From: Massariosphaeria phaeospora
Taxonomy: Eukaryota; Ascomycota; Dothideomycetes; Pleosporales
Assembly (NCBI GenBank): GCA_011032825.1
Contig: JAADJZ010000006.1
Coordinates: forward strand, 1,612,001-1,676,000
Direction of reading: 5' to 3'
DNA: 64,000 nucleotides
A program made the translations under genes and the position numbers. Below the pieces are notes generated by a model that saw only the letters and a program-made list of their open reading frames with translations, made no database searches and was not told the origin of the DNA. This document shows, piece after piece, positions 1 through 11,196 of the stretch (position 1 is its first letter; each line of letters starts with the position of its first letter).

Positions 1-2557
1 CTTTTGCCTGTTGTACTTCTAACTGGAACTTAGGGCTGGATCATACAGCGGATGTACCACATGGCACGCATGCGCCACTGAGGCACGTACACACAGTGGC
101 CGGCTTCAGTGTTCACAATCTCCATGCGAACACAGGCAATGTCCGAAACCGGGTGCCATCATCGCACATACGCAAGACCAACGGACCGAATATGGACAAG
201 AGCCCGCAGCTTTGGTCCACAATCCACCGAGCCCTACGGAGTATACACTCGTTAAACTACGAACACAAGCATTACGGACGCTATCGCCTTGGTCTTGGAC
301 AATATCAGCACCTAACCTCGAGGCCTCTATCCTGCGGCCCTACCGTATTGTACTACCCACCTTTGTCGTATTCAGACGCACCCAAGCGCCCCAAGACCCC
401 CAAGACCAGCCAAGATCGGAAGTAGGAGGTGCGGCGTTTCTGTATGACCGACTACTGCAATCCACCCATTTATCCAGGCCTTGACTGCATATCCGCCAGT
501 CGACCTTGTCCGAATGTGCAGAACGCTCAAAATTGCGCGGCCTAATGTGCTCTGCACATGGCCACACACGTGGGCTGACCCGGGAACTTACCCGAATCTC
601 AATCCTTTCATCGCCCCGCGCCTTCATCTACATATGTGCCCGACGATCAGCATCATCCTACACTCTATCTCGCCCTGCGAACCGGATTTGCAAACACTAG
701 ACACGAGGCTGGATATTAATAAACCCCCACGCCCCTCTCCCATCCCCGCAACGCAACACCTACCCCAAACACAACAGCAACAACAACATACCATATGTAC
801 GGAGTACATATGACGGTCACACCTTCCGCATCGGATCGAGAAAGTAGGCGTTGCTTGAAACGTAAAAACCTGCATATTGTTCCCTGAAGAGCCACGCCGC
901 TCATGCAGCACCGCCGTTGTGCTACCAGAACGCAGTCTAGAGCATAACAACTTGCTCTCCCAGCGTATTCCACTCTTGGACGCTGTGCCTTTTCCCCAGG
1001 CATCTCCACGTCTACTCCGCGTAAGAGACCGAGCACCCCGTCCAAAATTTCCTTTCGGAAAGCTACAACTTCGCAACTGCGGAGCATACTCTCTTTTCTA
1101 CGACGAGGCAACGTTCCTTACGCACGCTAGATCCCAAGTAAGAAGGTCCTTTTCTCGATCTCATGGCCTGTTGTCAGACGTAGGATGGTTCGAGGCGCGC
1201 AGTCGCATGCCTCGCATAGCGGGTATCGGACACCCATCCGATCGGGATAGCACGCTAAGCCTTGCACTTGTCCTTCTCCTTCGGTGGCTTATGGAGGCGG
1301 CATACTGAGGTCTTGGAGCGGAGATTTGGGCTTCGGCTTGGGGTCGGGGTCCGGGAGAAGGAGACCGATTTCGACGTTAAGCTAATGCGAGCGAGTATGC
1401 TGATACGGGTGCGGGTTGGTGTTCATGTCGATGGTCGAGGAAAATTCGTGTTCATGTCGGGGTTTGATGGAGAAGACTGCGTGTAGACTGCATGACGTGA
1501 GTGTGAAGATGGCTTGCTAACAGCTAACAGGAGTAAATCATGATACATGGAACCCTCTCATGAAGCTGACGTGAAGGTAGTAGCTCCTGTGGAACTCGGT
1601 GCCAGTGTTTCGTACGTGCGTTGGAAATCCGCTCGTCGACCAACTCACCACAACAATTCAGGTATTCGCACGCTTCTTATAGAAAAATATCAACGGGCAC
1701 CCTAAGTAAGCAATTACTGGCACCCCAGTTAGCGATACCCACCCATACCATCAACATGGAAATGCTATCTTGATCTTGTTCGAAAGCCCTTGCCAAATGA
1801 AGGCTAAATGTTAAATTTTGAGAAGAACCCAGTAAAAGATAGGAGCTTCATGCTAAGTGGCGTAAGTGGCGTGAAGCAGCAGCGTAGGTGATTGGTTTGA
1901 TGGACTTGACTGGGGTGCCCATTAACAACTCCCCTTCTTATGCTATTTCTTATACGCAGTCTCGGACGGCCTCTCTCGTATCCTTAGTAATCATCGTGTG
2001 TAAAGCTGCTTCATTAGAGTGAGGTTCGCACAATACCATATCGGAAAACTGAACATTTGGGAAGGATTGGATCAGTGTAGACGTTTATTGTATCTAAATC
2101 AAGGTACAGTGTAAGAGACCGCTTTACACGTCATTACTAGCAATGCTGCGTTCAGACTTCTGGTGGGCGTTGATGTGGGGACTAGGAAGCCGGGTTGTTC
2201 CGGGCCGTTACACGTTGTTTCGTCTCGTGGACGTCACTGTACCAGTGTTCCTTTCACGCAGCAACAACAATGATTTCTGTTCTTCACATCTCGAAACATC
2301 ACATTTCATCACATTCTTTCTCACTAGCTAGACTTTCTTTTATCTGGGAATTGTTCACAGGTTTGATTACTTTCCAGTCTATACAAATCTGAATCCGCTT
2401 TTCATAGCGTCGGTTTTCCGTCGAGACCTAGTCCAGCTTCCTTCATGTCGCGATGGTTGGAATATTTCTGACGGAGAAATAAGGTACTAACAAGTCAGCT
2501 GTTCCTTAAGCCAAGTTCTCTTCGGTACAATTCAACTTCGCATCCGAGCTCACGCCA
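1..2557. other. Gene-free region at left edge
   Basis: No open frame here resembles a known family. The frames present are short, overlap on both strands and have no plausible splice continuation. The only structured item seen is a MITE-like element at 1695-1920. The left part may contain the flank of a gene that lies outside the window. Confidence 0.5.
1695..1920. mobile_element. MITE-like non-autonomous DNA element candidate
   Basis: The segment begins with GGGCACCC (1695-1702) and ends with GGGTGCCC (1913-1920), an exact 8-base terminal inverted repeat. The similarity continues imperfectly inward to about 16 bases. The nine bases just outside each end (aatatcaac on the left, attaacaac on the right) agree at seven of nine positions, like an aged 9-base target duplication of the Mutator type. 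Near the left end a second copy of the repeat core (ggcaccccagt, about 1720-1730) is inverted relative to the right end. There is no coding capacity. The short exact repeat makes chance possible. Confidence 0.35.
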
Positions 2558-4269
2558 TCAGACCCATTTTGCAATCTTTGGATCGACATCGTGGAATTCC
2601 TTCAATGGGCAACTTTCCCTCTGCAAACCGAGCACCAGACACATCCTACTTTGGCAGACGTGACCGTAGTAGCAGTTCACACGGCGACACTTCCCTTTGC
2701 TCATGCAAGGACGGCACTTGTACAAGTTGCGGAGAACGGCCAGGTTTGACGGACTCATGGGCGTATGGGAGAACTTGCAACTAGTGTTGTGGCATCCCGA
2801 ACCTAGATGATGGTTGGAACAAGGCTTTGGACCACTTCCGCTGTAATAAGTGCGGTGGAATGCGTCGACCTCCTCGTCGGTGGGATCCGGCATCTTCGGG
2901 TCGATTCGCTCACCATCTTTGTTGACAGGAAAGAGACCGGCATGCTCCTCGCCGGGGTGTGACTGCTCGGGCTCTGACACATCTTTCATGGTCGAACCAC
3001 CATTGTCTTCCGCTGTTTCTGGGACATTGAGGGATCCGTCGGGGCGGTCACGCCAATGATTACTCTTTGCGTGGCCGTCACCTTCCTCTCTCTATCATCT
3101 GGTTAGTCATAGCCACGAGCAACCACGGATCGGCCACCTTTCTCTTTCCACGAGAGGTACCAGCAACGGGCTTCGCAAACGCGGCAGGAGCGCTGTGGTT
3201 CGTGGCGGTATCGACTTTCCTAACGTTCTCTGTAACGGTGCAACTAGAGGATGAGAGAGGGGAGGAACTGCGCTTAGTTGACTACCTAAGGTGGGCTGAG
3301 CTACATATATAGATAGCCGTACATGAGCTATCCCAACTCGTACTAGAGTAGGTCTGGGCAAGGCCCAAACCGTTACATTCTCAAATAGGCGGAACCTCGT
3401 CTTCTTGACTCCTTGAGTTAGCGTCTCGACATCGGGACCCATAATGAACCCTTTGATCAGGGTCACCTTGTCTGACTTGTCTTTGAGCAGAGCAAGATAG
3501 GTGGGTCGTCCCCAGACACCAAGCATAATATGCTTGCACCTTGGGTCCTCATTGGAATCCCTGAACATATCTGGATACCCTAAGTTAGTTGGTACCCTAT
3601 CCATCCCTTCCAAGGCTTACATACCCCCAATCTTGGTTTCAACAGAGATCCTGTTGCCAGCATCGATGAAGTCGCGGTACGGACCACTTTTGTTGAAGTC
3701 TGCTACAAAGTTTCCGAACCATCGTCGCTGGTCGTCAACTGAGCCCGACACAGAAGCCTCCTGGGGAGGATACTCGTCCTCGAGTGTGGCGAAATGGGCG
3801 TAGATGCGGATGACAATGCGACACACACTGGGGTTTACACCGACCGAGGGAAGATAGAATGACAACAAATAGCTAAGCGTCTTCAGGGCCTTTTGTGCGG
3901 CGAGTGGCGCAGCTTCTTTGCTGACATTGTGCGAGAACTGAGTTCGAAGAACGTTAACTGTTGTCTCCCTAGAAAGCGGGGGATCCTACTCGGTGACTGT
4001 GGCCATCGAGCAAGACGAGGACATAGGGAACCCCATGACGTGCTCCACTATCGATCGCCTCTCCCGTCTCGACGCCAGGCTGAGTCTCGTTAATCGCAGC
4101 TCGTTCTAAGGCGTTGGATGCATCCTCGATCAATTGCTACCTCACAGTCAGCATCGCACGCTGGGTCGGAAAGTGCACATACCTGGAGCTCGCGCTGGTG
4201 GTTGCTGTCCTCGAGGTTCAGAGCACTCAAGCGAGCTATAAGGTCTGCTGCGGTAACCTTCTCTGCCAT
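2558..4269 (-). CDS. CCCH zinc-finger protein with DUF7923-like N-terminal domain; reading frame interrupted
   Basis: A fungal protein with a short alpha-helical N-terminus, a central domain containing YVLVLLDGHSH (recalling the DUF7923 family, possibly an NYN/PIN-like fold), and a C-terminal run of Cys/His motifs. These include GCHNTSCKFSHT, which fits CCCH spacing, followed by further Cys-rich stretches. Such fingers usually bind RNA. Start ATG is at 4267-4269. Exon 1 is 4183-4269, exon 2 runs 3625-4136, and exon 3 begins at 3570. The last exon encodes the fingers and stops at 2558. The junctions between about 3065 and 3380 could not be fixed; one likely acceptor ends in GATGATAG near 3088. 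In exon 2 the frame shifts by one base across a run of five G at 3978-3982, so conserved sequence on both sides lies in different frames. This could be a sequencing error or a recent lesion. It faces an F-box gene across about 360 bases. Confidence 0.6.
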
Positions 4270-4633
4270 GCTGGAGGCTTTGACTTGCAGATGGCGTGCG
4301 GCGGTGGTTGTTGACAGACGCGGTGAGGGACCAAGGTGGCGAAAATCAAAACAAACTGTCTTGTCGGGCCAGGCGTTTCCACGAGGTTCTCCCGGTGTCA
4401 CGGGGTAACCTTATCTGGCCCTGCCAGAAGGTTGGGTGAAAGAGACATGGCATGCGGTGAATCGAACTCTGGAAGCTCTCGGCAAAAGTTTCACTTGCGA
4501 CACTGCTTCACGCGCGTAAGCAAATGTCAGCTCATGTCGTCACTTACAACTACTCACTTACCTGTCGTCACTCGCAATACTTAACTCACCCAGTCCTACG
4601 AAACCTTCCTACTCGATTGCATCCTCTACTCCA

Positions 4634-5851
4634 GTGGACTCTACCCCAATTCAAAAGGCAATGGCTCCATCGGCCTCCCTTCCTGACTTGCCAATTGAGC
4701 TTCTCCGAGAGATCGTCTCCGGTTTTGACCAGCATACGCTTGTCCAACTCTCTCTAGTCTGCAAGAAGCTCGTCGCCGTCACGGAAGAGACACTCTACAA
4801 GTCCCCCACTATTCTCGCCTGGAACCAGGAGCACGAAGGCGGACCAAAATTATACAACCTGGGCATATTCATGACTACCCTCTTCCATCATCGCAAGTTG
4901 GCGGACAGGGTCGAGCAGTTAACTGTTATCTCGGCCGGAGACTATCCATGCTACAAAGAGCCGTCGGAAGAGGCCAGTCATCAACAGCTGTCGGACTACG
5001 TTTGCATTGCAAAGCAGGTCAGGCGCGACGCTGGATACGACATCAAGGAGCCATCGGACTGGCCTGCCTGGGTACGACTTGTACATACCGGCAAAGAGTT
5101 TGCTTTATTCGGAGCAGTGCTTTTGCTTCTGCCAAACCTGCGAAAGCTAGACATATTCCTACGCAGGCAATACTTGTGGTGAGACCTCACTCGTCGACTT
5201 TTCGGTACAAGTTTACCACTGCAGCGAATAGTACCCGGATTCGCAAATCTCCAAGAGTTAGGAATATCTGGGTCCCAAATTGGGATACTTGGCAAAAGCT
5301 TTCCTTGCGTGCAGAAACTCCTGATCCGTAACTTGGAGCCAGAGCATGTGGGGGCGCGCAGCATCTTCCGTTCTAGGGATCCTCAAAAGCAACCGTCGCT
5401 AAAAACGCTCGTTCTTGACGACCCTTTGGATATGGCCGGTGGATATAGAGTGCCGCTGTGGGAGGCTGCACTGCAGTCTGCTATGCGTACATTAGGCTGC
5501 GATATCGCCTCGGACATCGTTGTTACCTTATTGCCTCCCTCAGACGTGGATTGGCACATGAACTATCAGGGCCTTCTTGAGCTCCTGAACGCTAGCTTTC
5601 CACATTGCGAACGTCTCAGTATACGCTATCTCCACGAAGTCAATCCCTACATAACCCGATGGCTTCATGTTACGCCAATCAGTGATCTGTCCTACCTGAT
5701 GCCTCATCTGCGTAGCTTATCCATTCCGCGCAAGACTCTGGAACAAACGCTGCTCTATCTCAATCCTGATCAGAAGCACTTGCCATCGCCCGAACTTGCG
5801 AGGGCGAGACAGTCTCTAGCCCGTCTGGAGGAGCTGGAGTTGGTGGACTAG
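4634..5851 (+). CDS. F-box protein with leucine-rich-type C-terminus; interrupted by an in-frame TGA
   Basis: The N-terminus carries an F-box (about residues 17-55, core LPDLPIELLREIVSGFDQHT), the module that docks on Skp1 in SCF ubiquitin ligases. It is followed by the LRR-like repeats usual in fungal F-box proteins (NLRKLDI, NLQELGI, HLRSLSI, RLEELELVD). The frame is open from 4634 to 5179, has TGA at 5180-5182, then stays open in the same frame to the stop at 5851. Sequence directly after the TGA still reads as leucine-rich protein. A 5' splice-like GTGAGA overlaps the TGA. The nearest good acceptor (ending 5224) gives a frame with an immediate stop, and the only in-frame nearby acceptor gives a 33-base intron, which is too short. 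The simplest reading is a nonsense allele or decaying gene, with an unusual intron as the alternative. ATG 4634 was chosen; 4661 is also possible. Confidence 0.6.
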
Positions 5852-6000
5852 CGCTGCCGAAACAAGACGTTCCTTGATGTGCTGGATACAATTGGTCTGT
5901 TTAGGCGCCGACATTGAACCTACTACACCTCCCTCGCTGGAATCTCATACACCGCCAAGAGGATTTACATTCAATCTCGGCGGATGGATTATATCAACAC

Positions 6001-6425
6001 AGATCATGTCAGGACAGGACAGGACAGGACAGACAGGACAGGACAGCTCATACCAGGAAGTTAATTTCAGGAAGATTCGTTTTAGGAGAAAAGTCTATCA
6101 GAAAGATTCATATCAGGACAGCTCATTTCAGGAGCCGAGTCCATTAGGACGGGTCATTTCGAAACGAGTCAAATTCAGGACGGGTCATTTCGAAACGAGT
6201 CAAATTCAGGACCAGGTTCTATCAGAGCGAGGCGTTTGATGACAGATCATTTCAAGAAGATACATTTCAGAGCGAGTCAGTTTCAGAGCGAGTCATTTCA
6301 GGAGAGACTTTATCAGGAAGATACATATCGGGACAGATTCATTTCAGGACTGATTCTATCAGGAAGATCCATATCAGAACGACTCATTCCAGAAGCGAGT
6401 CCTTCAGGACTAACAATAGCAGAGC
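6001..6425 (+). repeat. Degenerate 15-base minisatellite
   Basis: The array starts with GGACA pentamers (about 6010-6045) and continues as roughly 24 units of 13-17 bases matching GATTCATTTCAGGA with substitutions. One 34-base stretch (acgggtcatttcgaaacgag and its continuation) occurs twice in tandem near 6158-6212. Because the period is about 15, two reading frames encode pentapeptide-like strings such as KDSYQDSSFQ. Many units contain TTTCAGGA, which resembles a 3' splice site. Confidence 0.75.
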
Positions 6426-6648
6426 AAACGCTATCAAAATAAATCCCATTACTCAGAACAACAGTAAACAAAACCCTTGCATATCAAACAAGCCGTCCAG
6501 ATCCCCCCACTATTCCCACACACACATGCCCCTCCCCCTTTCAGTCAATCTTCAGAACTACGTAGCCCTATATCTAGCTATGCCCGTTTGCCATGACACA
6601 TAGACATGCATCCAACGCGGTCGATCTCCAACCCCACAAAAGGCGAGC

Positions 6649-6722
6649 CGAGCTGAGCTGAGCTGAGCTGAGCTGCTTCATCTCATCTAGTTCATCTAGC
6701 TCAGCGCAGCTCAGCTCAGCTT
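6649..6722. repeat. GAGCT/AGCTC inverted simple repeat
   Basis: About five AGCTG pentamers (6651-6675) face a run of AGCTC pentamers (6698-6721) across a spacer of about 25-30 bases. The two arms are complementary over at least 15 bases, so a hairpin is possible in single-stranded DNA or RNA. Confidence 0.7.
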
Positions 6723-7443
6723 CTCTGCATTCCGTGTTTCCGCGTTTCCGCGTCCCATTGTTCCCACGGCTCACACATCACACTACACTACACTGTCTAC
6801 CCACCCACCCCCCTTGTACCAAACCCCCTCATTTCCTCATTTCCCTTTCCCCCATCCATCCATCCACCCATCCCATTCCATCCCACCTACTAGAAACAAA
6901 TACGTGGATCTGCGACGCATGCACGCAAGCCAGTGCCCACCCGCCTGCCATCCTATCCGATCCTTCTTTTCCCTAGGTATTATTTACACGCAAGCTGCGC
7001 CGAGTTGATCTGCGCCAAGCTGAGCTTTTTGGAACCACAAGACAAAAAAGAGAGAGTTAGAGGGGGGCGGGGGCATGGGGTTAGCAAGTAGCTTAGCTTA
7101 GCTTAGCTTAGTTGAGTTCTGTTTAGATAAGATTAGATAGCAACTACGTACAGTAAGGATTAGTACTAGGAACATGGTGTCGGAAAGTTCAGTCTAGCAC
7201 CAACAGTAGCGGAGCGGAGCGGAACGGAACGGGCTAGATAGGTTGGTCAACAGGTTTCGAAATGGATGAAAGGGGGGTGGTATGTGTATTTAAGAATATG
7301 TAAGTTATCGTGCCATGTAATCAAGGTCGATAGCATAGCATTTCCTTTATGTAGAGTGGACTCAAGCCCGAACAACATCAACACAGTACCAATCGTCCAA
7401 GCTTCACAGCTCAGTACTACCAAATCACGCCACCCCACCGCCC

Positions 7444-10400
7444 TCACCATATCCTCTTAGCAACCATCGCATACCGACTAACATGGCCAAACCCTGTCCC
7501 CGCGCCCCTCTCCCTCTCCTCCTTCACCCTCGCCTTCTCATCGCGCTCCCTCAGCCTGGCCAACCCCTCCGCATCATCGCTATAAATCCAGCGGCGCTTC
7601 TCCTCATCGACGTCGACGACGCCCCAGCCGCCAATGCGCTTGCCGCCCGTCTCGACGCCCACGAGCTCGCGCTCCTTCATGCCCTTGTAGCGGTTGCGCG
7701 CGACGGTCAGCAGCAGCATGCCGAGCAGCAGCTTGAAGGCCAGGAAGAAGAGGTAGATGGCGAGGAAGACGATGCACATGGTGGTGAAGGCGATGGCGTC
7801 GTCGAGGGTCCAGGCGTGGAGGTTGAAGTTGCGGGGGTTGAGGAAGGAGGGGAGCCAGGAGGTGGGGGAGAGGAGGGACAGCGTGGCGGGGTTGGAGCCG
7901 GCGCTGGCGCCGGCGCCGAAGGAGGAGCGGCCGAGGGCCCGGCGGAAGAGCTGGTCGATGTGGGCGAGGGCGGCGGTGGTGGCGGGCGAGGTCGTGGAGG
8001 TGGAGTCGGTGGTGAGGGATGTTGCGGGCGAGGGGAAGGGAAGCGGCATGTGGGTGGCGATGAACATGTGGTAGGTTTGGATGGCGGAGCGGATGAAGAG
8101 GCAGGCGAGGGGGAGGACGGGGAGGCCGATGCGGCGGGTTAAATTTGAGTCGACGAAGGCCTGGAGTATAGGGTTAGTTGCGTACTGTAGGGTAAGACGG
8201 AGCCACAAGATGGGGGCTTACATCAGAATAGTAGTCTTTCGCCAGCACGTCGAGGAACTTGCCGTATATTTCGGGTTTGGTTTGGTTGAATTTGGTGATG
8301 TAGGCGTGCTTGAGCCAGTCGACGAGCATTTCGCTGCCTAAAACGAGCAGGAAGGGATTCAGCACCTGTGCGATCCATTTGGGGAAAATGGTGAAGCTGA
8401 GCGGCATGATGCTGGAAGCAGTGAACGGTGCCGTCGTTGTGGCGTTTCCTGCTCCGCCTGCAAGACTACTCCACGACAGCCCGCTGCTTCCTATACTGAG
8501 ACCGCCGAGCTCTACGATGTTGCGCATGGCGATGATGAGGAGCATAAGCCAGAGCTGGAAGCGTTCCACGATATCGGCGCAGGTAACTTGAAAGAGGTTT
8601 TCCTTTTCGAACTTCTTGAACACCGTCCCCTTGATCTCAACAAACTGATTGGACAACAACAGCGTCAACAGCGCGTTCGAGTACGAATTGACAGCCACGT
8701 TAAGAGTAATAACTTGGTAGAACAGCGCGGTAGCATGAGCGACGTTGTACACAAGTGCTAGAACGAACATCAAGAAGGGGCGGATGACTTTGCTTCGCCC
8801 ATCCGGGTTCCGATCGAGCGTTTCCCGAGAGAAGAGACATTCTAGAACATCCTGTCCTACAGCTGATAGCAGGCGGTCGCATACTTCCAGTGCGTTGTAG
8901 ATAACGTATAGCTTGATGGCTGACTGTCCTCGAATACCGTGGTACATCCTGCTTGCATCGAACCGCATAAGAACGGCGCAGCTAGAGATAACTAGAAGTC
9001 CTTTGAGAATATCAGCCTTGTGACTAGGAAGAAGAGCGGAAGGCGTTGATTTGGTTCTCCGGTGCCGGTATCGAGAACCTCGCACGCGCTTTGAAGGATT
9101 ATCTTTCGTCTCAGGAAACTGGAAAGTCGGTGCTGCCTTCCCCTGTTCCCTCCCTGTTCTGAGAGAGGGATTAGGAGATGACGCGGCGGATATAGACGGT
9201 CTCCGAGAGCGTGACGGCAGCTCATCCTCCGCTGAACTGCTTGGTAGAGGAGTTGGCGCCTCTGCGCCTCCTCTTCGCCGTCTCCGCCATACTCTTCCAA
9301 GTCCGTTGTACACAAAACTTGCAAGATCGCGGATCTCTCTGATAATCACCGAACCCCACCATTTGACGAGAATGCCCACTGCAATAAGAAAACGTAACGG
9401 AAGAATGGTAAGAATATGCATCCAGGCATCTAAGCAAGCCAAGGCACCGAAGCCCAGAATGCCCTCTAGTTTAGGCGGAAGAAGCAGGAAGTTAACAAGA
9501 CGCTCGTATTTGATTTTGGAAGACTCGTAGGGGAAGTCGCTAGTCGCAGGCCGGTATATATACAAGGGCGATGGCCGGTCCGAAGATAGTTCAAGGGAAA
9601 GAAACGTTGGTATAGACAGAGGTGGGAGAGGCATTATCGGAGGCATGGGCGATGGAATATCTCGGTATCTATCCTGCGGCGGTACCTTGAGCGGCGCATC
9701 GGCCTTGTCTTTGGCGTGATCCAGGTTGAGCGGAGGAGGGACATGTTTACCAAAACGCTTCTCCTCGCCCTCATAGAGCTGCGGAAGCCCCGGGCTCCTG
9801 TAATCGGATTGTTTCCGGCGTAGAAGTTGGGGCGTGGAAGTGATCCTCCCACTCAATGTCGGACGATGGTTCTTTGAGTCGCTAGACGAGCCCTTCACGC
9901 CCACAACTGCCTCTTGCGTTGTACCCCGACTCCTCGATGAGCTTCTCTTCGTTTTGGTGGCTTCCTGTATCCCGTTCAGCTCAACAGCCGGTTCCAACAC
10001 TACACCGAGCCCCTTGTTGCTGCGATTCGCGTCCGTACCCTCCCCGAAATACTCGTCTTCGGACGCATCCTCGGGGATTGGTGTCGCCGTTCGGATCGGG
10101 ATACTCGTCGGTTCGCTCGTCAGCTCGTGCATCTGCTTTGGGCTCAGCTTGAGCATCTTGTCGCGCTCCGAAACGCTGCTCCTCCTCCTGTCATCGCCGG
10201 GCCTCTTGATTTGCGGCGGCCGCGCCTTTTCACTGGTATCCGACAACAGCGCATCGTCGTTCACACTAGGTCGCCTACTACTGGAACTAGTGCTGAGACC
10301 ACTGCTGGGATCCAGCCTCTCGTCAATTCTTCCACTCTGCAGCAGGCTGGAGCGGCTGGAATCGACATTGCGGCGCTCGTGCGGGAAAGCCACGTCTTCC

Positions 10401-10480
10401 GGTTCTGGGGAATCGGCAGGCGTTGGGAGTTGCTCGGCGAGACGGAGACTACTGTGGAACCTGGCATCTGCCCCGTTCAT
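7444..10480 (-). CDS. TAPT1/EMP65 family ER membrane protein
   Basis: Spliced from 8222-10480 and 7444-8160, giving 991 residues; both exons are whole numbers of codons and the intron is GTAAGC...CTCCAG. Residues 1-320 are Ser/Pro/Arg-rich and probably disordered. From about residue 325 (KYERLVNFLLLPPKLEG) the TAPT1/Emp65 domain begins, with several hydrophobic segments and well-conserved stretches such as IYNALEVCDRLLSAVGQDVL, VAVNSYSNALLTLLLSNQFV and EIKGTVFKKFEKENLFQ. The yeast relative Emp65 acts in the ER membrane with Slp1 in protecting soluble ER proteins, and metazoan TAPT1 is linked to development. A low-complexity Ser/Thr/Ala loop lies in the second exon. The GC-rich opposite strand has open frames that are shadows. 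Confidence 0.9.
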
Positions 10481-11196
10481 TGCGTGTAAGGGCGTTGGGT
10501 CGGTGTACGAGCATGTTGCTGGTTGCTGCTTTGTCCAGGGCGGTCGTCAATGTAATCCACTTTTGGAGCTTTGACTCTTGGCAGCGCGGAACTGGGCCGC
10601 TAAGCCCGATGTCAATCAGATAGTGGATACATCGGTAGTTGCACATAGTTCATCTCTTCACATGTATCAGTATCAAACAACCCTAGTATGTAGTTCTAAG
10701 GGATAGTATCAATGCTGCCTTACGTCCAGCTAGTTTCAACATCACCGCCAATTACCGGTACAAAGCAAATTAAGATGCACCAAATCAATTTAGACTAATC
10801 TAAATGTTTTATTTTCCATGCTACCGTCCCATCCACTCACTCATGCATCCAAGATCATGCCAACCCAACTCCACTCCGTAGGGGTAGTTCCGTATATTCA
10901 AACTCGAAGAGGCTTCAAAAAGTCCTCCTCTATCTGGTATTCCAGAAACCAGTCATTAGTACAATGGTCATGAGTCGAACATCCAGGACCAATATAGCAA
11001 CATGAAGATCGGGGAATATGAAGTATAAGAAACAGTATAGAGAAAGATGGAATAAACATGGAAAAGGAAATGTGGATCGCCCTTTGACCAGGCTCTCCCT
11101 CGAGGATGCATATACAGTAATCGTAGGAAAATGGTAAAGTCAAGACAAAGTTTTAGTCAATCTGGAAACACGTAAGAAAAAAAATCGGTGATTTGC
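10481..11196. other. Intergenic, no gene seen
   Basis: This is the upstream region of the TAPT1-like gene and the downstream region of the PEPCK gene. It includes AT-rich sequence around 10740-10830. No motif or conserved frame was recognised. Confidence 0.6.

Larger units (their letters stand above)
5852..7443. other. Intergenic region rich in simple and tandem repeats
   Basis: No gene was recognised. The region holds a degenerate 15-base minisatellite (about 6001-6425), GAGCT/AGCTC repeats forming an inverted pair (6649-6722), CCATC-type pyrimidine-rich sequence (6790-6890) and a short GCTTA array near 7090-7115. Two overlapping open frames across the minisatellite are a product of its 15-base period. 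Confidence 0.6.

Noticed and set aside
4450..4500. TTCGATTC-like T-loop on the minus strand suggesting a tRNA
   Set aside because: The bases on either side do not form a T-stem and no acceptor, D or anticodon arm could be drawn.
7483..8142. 219-codon Gly/Glu/Ala/Val-rich frame on the + strand
   Set aside because: Antisense shadow of the GC-rich second exon of the TAPT1-like gene; low complexity and no domain.
9834..10574. 246-codon frame on the + strand
   Set aside because: Opposite strand of the Ser-rich, disordered N-terminus of the TAPT1-like protein, which explains the open frame.
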